Source: Salinarimonas soli
Lineage (GTDB): Bacteria; Pseudomonadota; Alphaproteobacteria; Rhizobiales; Beijerinckiaceae
Assembly (NCBI RefSeq): GCF_008386575.1
Contig: NZ_VUOA01000019.1
Coordinates: 421,145-468,977 of the forward strand
Reading direction: 5' to 3'
Length of the DNA stretch: 47,833 nucleotides
Below are positions 44,367 through 47,833 of this stretch, piece after piece. The translations under genes were made by a program, and so were the position numbers. Under the pieces are notes generated by a model. It did not search any database and was not told the DNA's origin. It saw only the letters and a program-made list of their open reading frames with translations. How positions within the stretch are numbered: the first letter of the stretch is position 1; each line of letters opens with the position of its first letter.

Positions 44367-46118
44367 ATGAGCCTGGGAGGAGCCCTGAATTCGGCGCTGT
44401 CGGGCCTGCGCACCACGCAGGCCGGGATCAACGTCGTCTCGCAGAACGTCGCGAATGCCGGGTCGGTGGGCTATTCCCGCCGGCAGATGTCCGCGGTGCA
44501 GACCCTCTCGGGCACGAGCACCACGGGGGTTCGGGCCGGGGAGGTCCAGCGGATCCTCGACGTCGTGGCGCAGCGCCAGCTGCGCCTCGAGACCTCGGCC
44601 GCCGGCTATACGGGCCTGCGCGCCGACTACGCCTCGTCCCTCGAGCGCCTGTTCGGCCAGCCCGGCGCCGCCGGGTCCCTCGACAAGGCGGTGAACGACT
44701 TCACGGGCGCGCTCCAGTCGCTCATGGCCAATCCCGGCGATCCCGCCACCCGCGCGGCCGTCCTCGACCGCGCGGGCGGGCTCGCGAGCCTCATCGGCGC
44801 CACGGCCGACGGCATCCAGTCCCTGCGCACGGACGCCGAGGGTCGGATCGGGGGCGCGGTGCGGCGCGCCGACGACCTGCTCCAGGGCATCCAGGCGCTC
44901 AACGCCCGGGTGATCACCCCGAAGGGCGGGACGCCCGACGCGGCGCTCCTCGACGAGCGCGACCGCCTGATCGACGAATTGTCGGGCCTCATGGACGTCC
45001 AGGTCTCCATGGACGACACCCATTCGGTGCGGCTCTCGACCCAGGCCGGCCAGACCCTGTTCGACGGGTCCATGGCGGTGCGCCTGAGCTTCGACGGGCG
45101 CTCGAGCCTCGGCCCCGACACCCTCTACGCCACCGATGCCACCCGCGGCGTCGGCACCATCTCGGCCCAGGTGCCAGGCGGCGCCAAGATCGACCTTATC
45201 GCCCGCGGCGCGTTCCGCTCGGGCGAGATCGGCGCCGCCATCGAGATGCGCGACGATGTCCTCGTCCAGGCGCAACGCCAGCTCGACGAGCTCGCGGCGG
45301 GGCTCGCCGTGGCGGGCTCGGAGACGCGCCGCGAGGGCGTGGCGGTGACGAACGGCTTCCAGGTCGACACCACCGGCTCGCGTACGGGCGACGTGATCAA
45401 CGTGAGCTGGCTCGACGCGGGCGGCGTGCGCCGGGACGCGTCCTTCGCGGACGCGAGCGCGGCCCAGGCGGGCCTTGGCCCTACCTTCACCGTGACCGCC
45501 TCGGGCGGCACCGTCAGCATCGTGGGCACCACCCCGGGGCGGGTGCTCGGCGCCTCGTTCTCGAGCCCGGGCACGCTGGCGCCGCGGGCCCTCGCCGACC
45601 GGCTGCCTGGCGACGCGCCGCCGCTCTTCACCGACCGGTTCAGCACCGACACCACCTATGGCGGCGTCCACCCGTCGACCCTCCAGGTCACGGGGCTCGC
45701 CCAGCGTCTCGGGGTCAATCCGGGGCTGCTCGGCGACCCCAAGACGATCAACGGCTTCACGGCGCTCCCCGGCGACGCCACGCGGGCGACGGCCATCGTC
45801 GACAATCTCACCCGCGCCGCGCGGGCCTTCACGCCCGCCACGGGTGTCGGAGGCGCGAACGCCACCTATGCGGCGCCGGTCACCGACTTCGCGCGCCGCG
45901 TGGTCGAGACCCAGGCGGCCAACGCCGAGTCCGCCGGCCGCCTCGACGAGGGCCAACGCATCGCGCTCTCCTCCGTGGAGGCGCGCTTCGCCGACAAGGC
46001 GGGCGTGAACATCGACGAGGAGATGGCGCAGCTCGTGCAGCTCCAGACGGCCTACGGCGCGAACGCCCGGGTCATGAGCGCCGTGCGCGACATGCTCGAC
46101 ATGCTGCTGCGGATCTGA
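44367..46118 (+). CDS. flgK: Flagellar hook-associated protein 1 FlgK
   Basis: A 583-residue hook-filament junction protein. The N-terminal heptad region is LGGALNSALSGLRTTQAGIN then VVSQNVANAGSVGYSRRQ, and GSLDKAVNDFTGALQSLMANPGDPATRAAVLDRA is the FlgK-specific helix. The C-terminal helix is VNIDEEMAQLVQLQTAYGANARVMSAVRDMLDMLLRI. The middle (about 300-480) is a variable exposed domain. The start at 44367 has GAGGGGAGG just upstream. Confidence 0.93.
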   Translation: MSLGGALNSALSGLRTTQAGINVVSQNVANAGSVGYSRRQMSAVQTLSGTSTTGVRAGEVQRILDVVAQRQLRLETSAAGYTGLRADYASSLERLFGQPGAAGSLDKAVNDFTGALQSLMANPGDPATRAAVLDRAGGLASLIGATADGIQSLRTDAEGRIGGAVRRADDLLQGIQALNARVITPKGGTPDAALLDERDRLIDELSGLMDVQVSMDDTHSVRLSTQAGQTLFDGSMAVRLSFDGRSSLGPDTLYATDATRGVGTISAQVPGGAKIDLIARGAFRSGEIGAAIEMRDDVLVQAQRQLDELAAGLAVAGSETRREGVAVTNGFQVDTTGSRTGDVINVSWLDAGGVRRDASFADASAAQAGLGPTFTVTASGGTVSIVGTTPGRVLGASFSSPGTLAPRALADRLPGDAPPLFTDRFSTDTTYGGVHPSTLQVTGLAQRLGVNPGLLGDPKTINGFTALPGDATRATAIVDNLTRAARAFTPATGVGGANATYAAPVTDFARRVVETQAANAESAGRLDEGQRIALSSVEARFADKAGVNIDEEMAQLVQLQTAYGANARVMSAVRDMLDMLLRI

Positions 46119-46129
46119 AGGAGACCCTC

Positions 46130-47611
46130 ATGGCCCTGACCCCCTTCGCGGCCGGATCGGCCGGCACCCGCCGCACCGCCGAGTCCTTCACGACGATGCG
46201 CCGGGATCTCGAGGATCTGCAGCGCCAGCTCGCGACGGGCCAGCGCTCGGACACGTTCTCAGGCCTCGGCCTCGGCCGGCGCACCAGCCTCGACGTGCGC
46301 GCCAAGCTCTCGGCCATCGCGGGCTACCAGGAGGGCATCGCCAACGGCTCGCTGCGGCTCCAGGTGATGAACAAGGGGCTGGAGAGCGTCACCAAGGCCA
46401 TCGGCCAGCAGAAGGCCCAGTCGACGCCGCCCTCCTTCGAGCCCGGCGGCAGCGGCCAGACGCCCATGCAGCGCGTGGCGATGGCCAACCTGCGGCACGC
46501 CGTCGATGTCCTCAACGCGAACGTGAACGGGCGCTACCTCTATGGCGGGCGCGCCGACGACAAGCCGCCGGTCGCCGACGTCGACGCCATGCTCAACGGC
46601 GACGCGACGGGGCGCGGCCTGATCGCCGTCATCGCCGACATGAAGGCAGCCGACCGGGGCACCGCCGCGTCGCCTGGCCTGCTGACGGTCGGCGGCAGCG
46701 GCGCGCTCACGACCCTCACGGAGACGAGCGCCACCAACGGCTTCGAGATCCCCGCCCAGACCCCCTTGGGCTCGGCCTCGATCAGCGCCTCCGTCAGCGG
46801 CGCGGCGGGGTCGCGGGCGTTGAGCTTCACCGTCAACACGGTGCCGGCCGAGGGCGAGGCGGTGAGCTTCGAGCTCGGCCTGCGCGACGGCACCACCCTG
46901 CGGATCGCGCTCACGGCGCGCGCCGGCAGCCCCGCGGCGGACGCCCGCTCGTTCCAGATCGGCGCCACCGCCGCCACCACGGGGGACAACCTGCGGGCTG
47001 CCGTCGACGCCGCGGTGCGCGACGCGCTGCCCGCCCTCGACGCGGCCTCCGCGATGCGGGCCACCACCGCCTTCTTCGATGGCACCGCGCCGGGCGCGAT
47101 GACCTGGTACAAGGGCGAGGGGGTCCGCTCGGTCGCTCCCCCGGATCCTCTCTATTCCGTCACGGCGCGCAACGGCGTGCCGCTGCGCGTGGACACGGCG
47201 CAGTCGGTCGGCGTGGGGGCGCGCGCCAACGAGGCGGGCTTCACCAACATGCTGGCGGGCTTCGCCGTGATGGCGGCGGAGACCTTCAGCACCGACCCGG
47301 CCAAGCGCGACGGCGAGGCGGCGCGCTACGCGGCGCTCGCCGCCCGGTCGACGGCGAGCCTCGATCCCCCCGCCGACAAGGGCAACCTGCGCGACATCGT
47401 CGCCGATCTCGGCTACGCCTCCGCCGCCCTCGACGGGGCCAAGAGCCGGCATCAATCGGCGAAGGTCATGTGGGAGAACGCGATCGCGGGCGTCGAGAAG
47501 GCGAACGACGAGGAGGTCGCGGCGAGCATCCTGAGCCTGCAGACCCGCCTTCAGGCGAGCTACCAGACCACCTCGATCCTCTCGAAGCTGTCGATGGTGA
47601 ACTATCTCTGA
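46130..47611 (+). CDS. flgL: Flagellar hook-associated protein 3 FlgL, enlarged
   Basis: A 493-residue flagellin-like junction protein beginning 12 bp after flgK. The N-terminal D0/D1 part has ESFTTMRRDLEDLQRQLATG then RSDTFSGLGLGRRTSLDVRA and later VLNANVNGRYLYGGRADD. The C-terminal part ends ANDEEVAASILSLQTRLQAS then YQTTSILSKLSMVNYL. At 493 residues it exceeds the usual 300-350 of FlgL. The extra sequence (about 185-330, beta-rich, Ala/Thr/Ser-rich) is inserted between the conserved arms and should project from the filament base. Confidence 0.9.
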   Translation: MALTPFAAGSAGTRRTAESFTTMRRDLEDLQRQLATGQRSDTFSGLGLGRRTSLDVRAKLSAIAGYQEGIANGSLRLQVMNKGLESVTKAIGQQKAQSTPPSFEPGGSGQTPMQRVAMANLRHAVDVLNANVNGRYLYGGRADDKPPVADVDAMLNGDATGRGLIAVIADMKAADRGTAASPGLLTVGGSGALTTLTETSATNGFEIPAQTPLGSASISASVSGAAGSRALSFTVNTVPAEGEAVSFELGLRDGTTLRIALTARAGSPAADARSFQIGATAATTGDNLRAAVDAAVRDALPALDAASAMRATTAFFDGTAPGAMTWYKGEGVRSVAPPDPLYSVTARNGVPLRVDTAQSVGVGARANEAGFTNMLAGFAVMAAETFSTDPAKRDGEAARYAALAARSTASLDPPADKGNLRDIVADLGYASAALDGAKSRHQSAKVMWENAIAGVEKANDEEVAASILSLQTRLQASYQTTSILSKLSMVNYL

Positions 47612-47612
47612 C

Positions 47613-47816
47613 GGAGCGCCTTCGGCGCAGGTTCTTGCGCTGGATCCCCGATCAGCGATCCGCTTCGGCTAAAGCCTCCGCTCCTCTTGGCCGGGAAAGT
47701 GCGGTTGAGGTTCTGGCGACCTCTGGACCAATTCCAACGCCACTTTCCCGGACAAGCCTCGCGAAGCGAGGTGCAGATTCGGGATCCAGCGCAAGAATCC
47801 GCGCCGCAGGCGCTCC
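47613..47816. repeat. Nested foldback element of about 200 bp
   Basis: The outer arms 47613-47647 and 47782-47816 match over 35 bp with about three mismatches (ends GGAGCGCCT and AGGCGCTCC, core TTCTTGCGCTGGATCC). The inner arms CCGGGAAAGTG (47691-47701) and CACTTTCCCGG (47741-47751) are perfect. The whole could fold into one long cruciform or hairpin. It begins 2 bp after the flgL stop. It may be a MITE-like or large REP element that also ends the flg transcript. Confidence 0.7.
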
Positions 47817-47833
47817 CTCTATCCCGCCACCAC

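Overview
The window is high-GC DNA with alphaproteobacterial gene content: a MucR-type regulator, an HWE-family histidine kinase, NepR-like small proteins, a CtrA-type box, a MetA-type homoserine acyltransferase and a flgE-flgK-flgL cluster. Together these point to a flagellated member of the Hyphomicrobiales (Rhizobiales), perhaps near Methylobacteriaceae or Salinarimonadaceae. The family-level placement is a guess. No rRNA, tRNA, CRISPR array or intact insertion sequence was seen.

Layout. 1-5.0 kb: REP-like repeats, then a minus-strand tctC-tctB-tctA tripartite tricarboxylate transporter followed by an oxalate--CoA ligase-like enzyme. 5.2-6.6 kb: a short-chain-acyl-type XRE regulator with an apparently near-leaderless promoter. 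6.6-15 kb: a decayed flavoprotein fragment, a ferric/phosphonate-type ABC importer, and divergently a two-component cluster of two OmpR-type regulators (one lacking the phosphoacceptor Asp) and a hybrid PAS kinase. 15-17.4 kb: an alpha/beta hydrolase, metA, a DUF1127 protein and a haemoglobin. 17.7-24.0 kb: one 2,098-residue cysteine-free repeat protein of unknown function whose Shine-Dalgarno sequence lies in a hairpin. 24.2-25.9 kb: a chemoreceptor.

26.0-36.4 kb is a carbon-metabolism island: an RpiR/HexR-type regulator, zwf, pgl, a three-gene Afu/Fbp-type ABC importer, edd and eda, giving a complete Entner-Doudoroff route from glucose-6-phosphate to pyruvate and glyceraldehyde-3-phosphate. 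A shared operator-like motif, GCTAC-N7-TGTA, lies upstream of zwf, of the importer and of edd. No sugar kinase is present. This suggests that the importer, although of the 'iron' type by sequence, brings in a sugar phosphate or other substrate that feeds the pathway.

36.8-42.7 kb is a regulatory region: a zinc-ligand-less MucR with a C-terminal AT-hook-like tail, two paralogous NepR-like proteins, a candidate small RNA, a PhoH-type ATPase, a single-domain response regulator, a microbial rhodopsin with the unusual T-T-G motif, and an HWE sensor kinase. 43.0-47.6 kb holds flgE, flgK and flgL, followed by a nested foldback repeat of about 200 bp.

The best candidates for something undescribed are the giant repeat protein with its hairpin-covered start, the ED-regulon importer, and the rhodopsin/HWE-kinase/response-regulator group.
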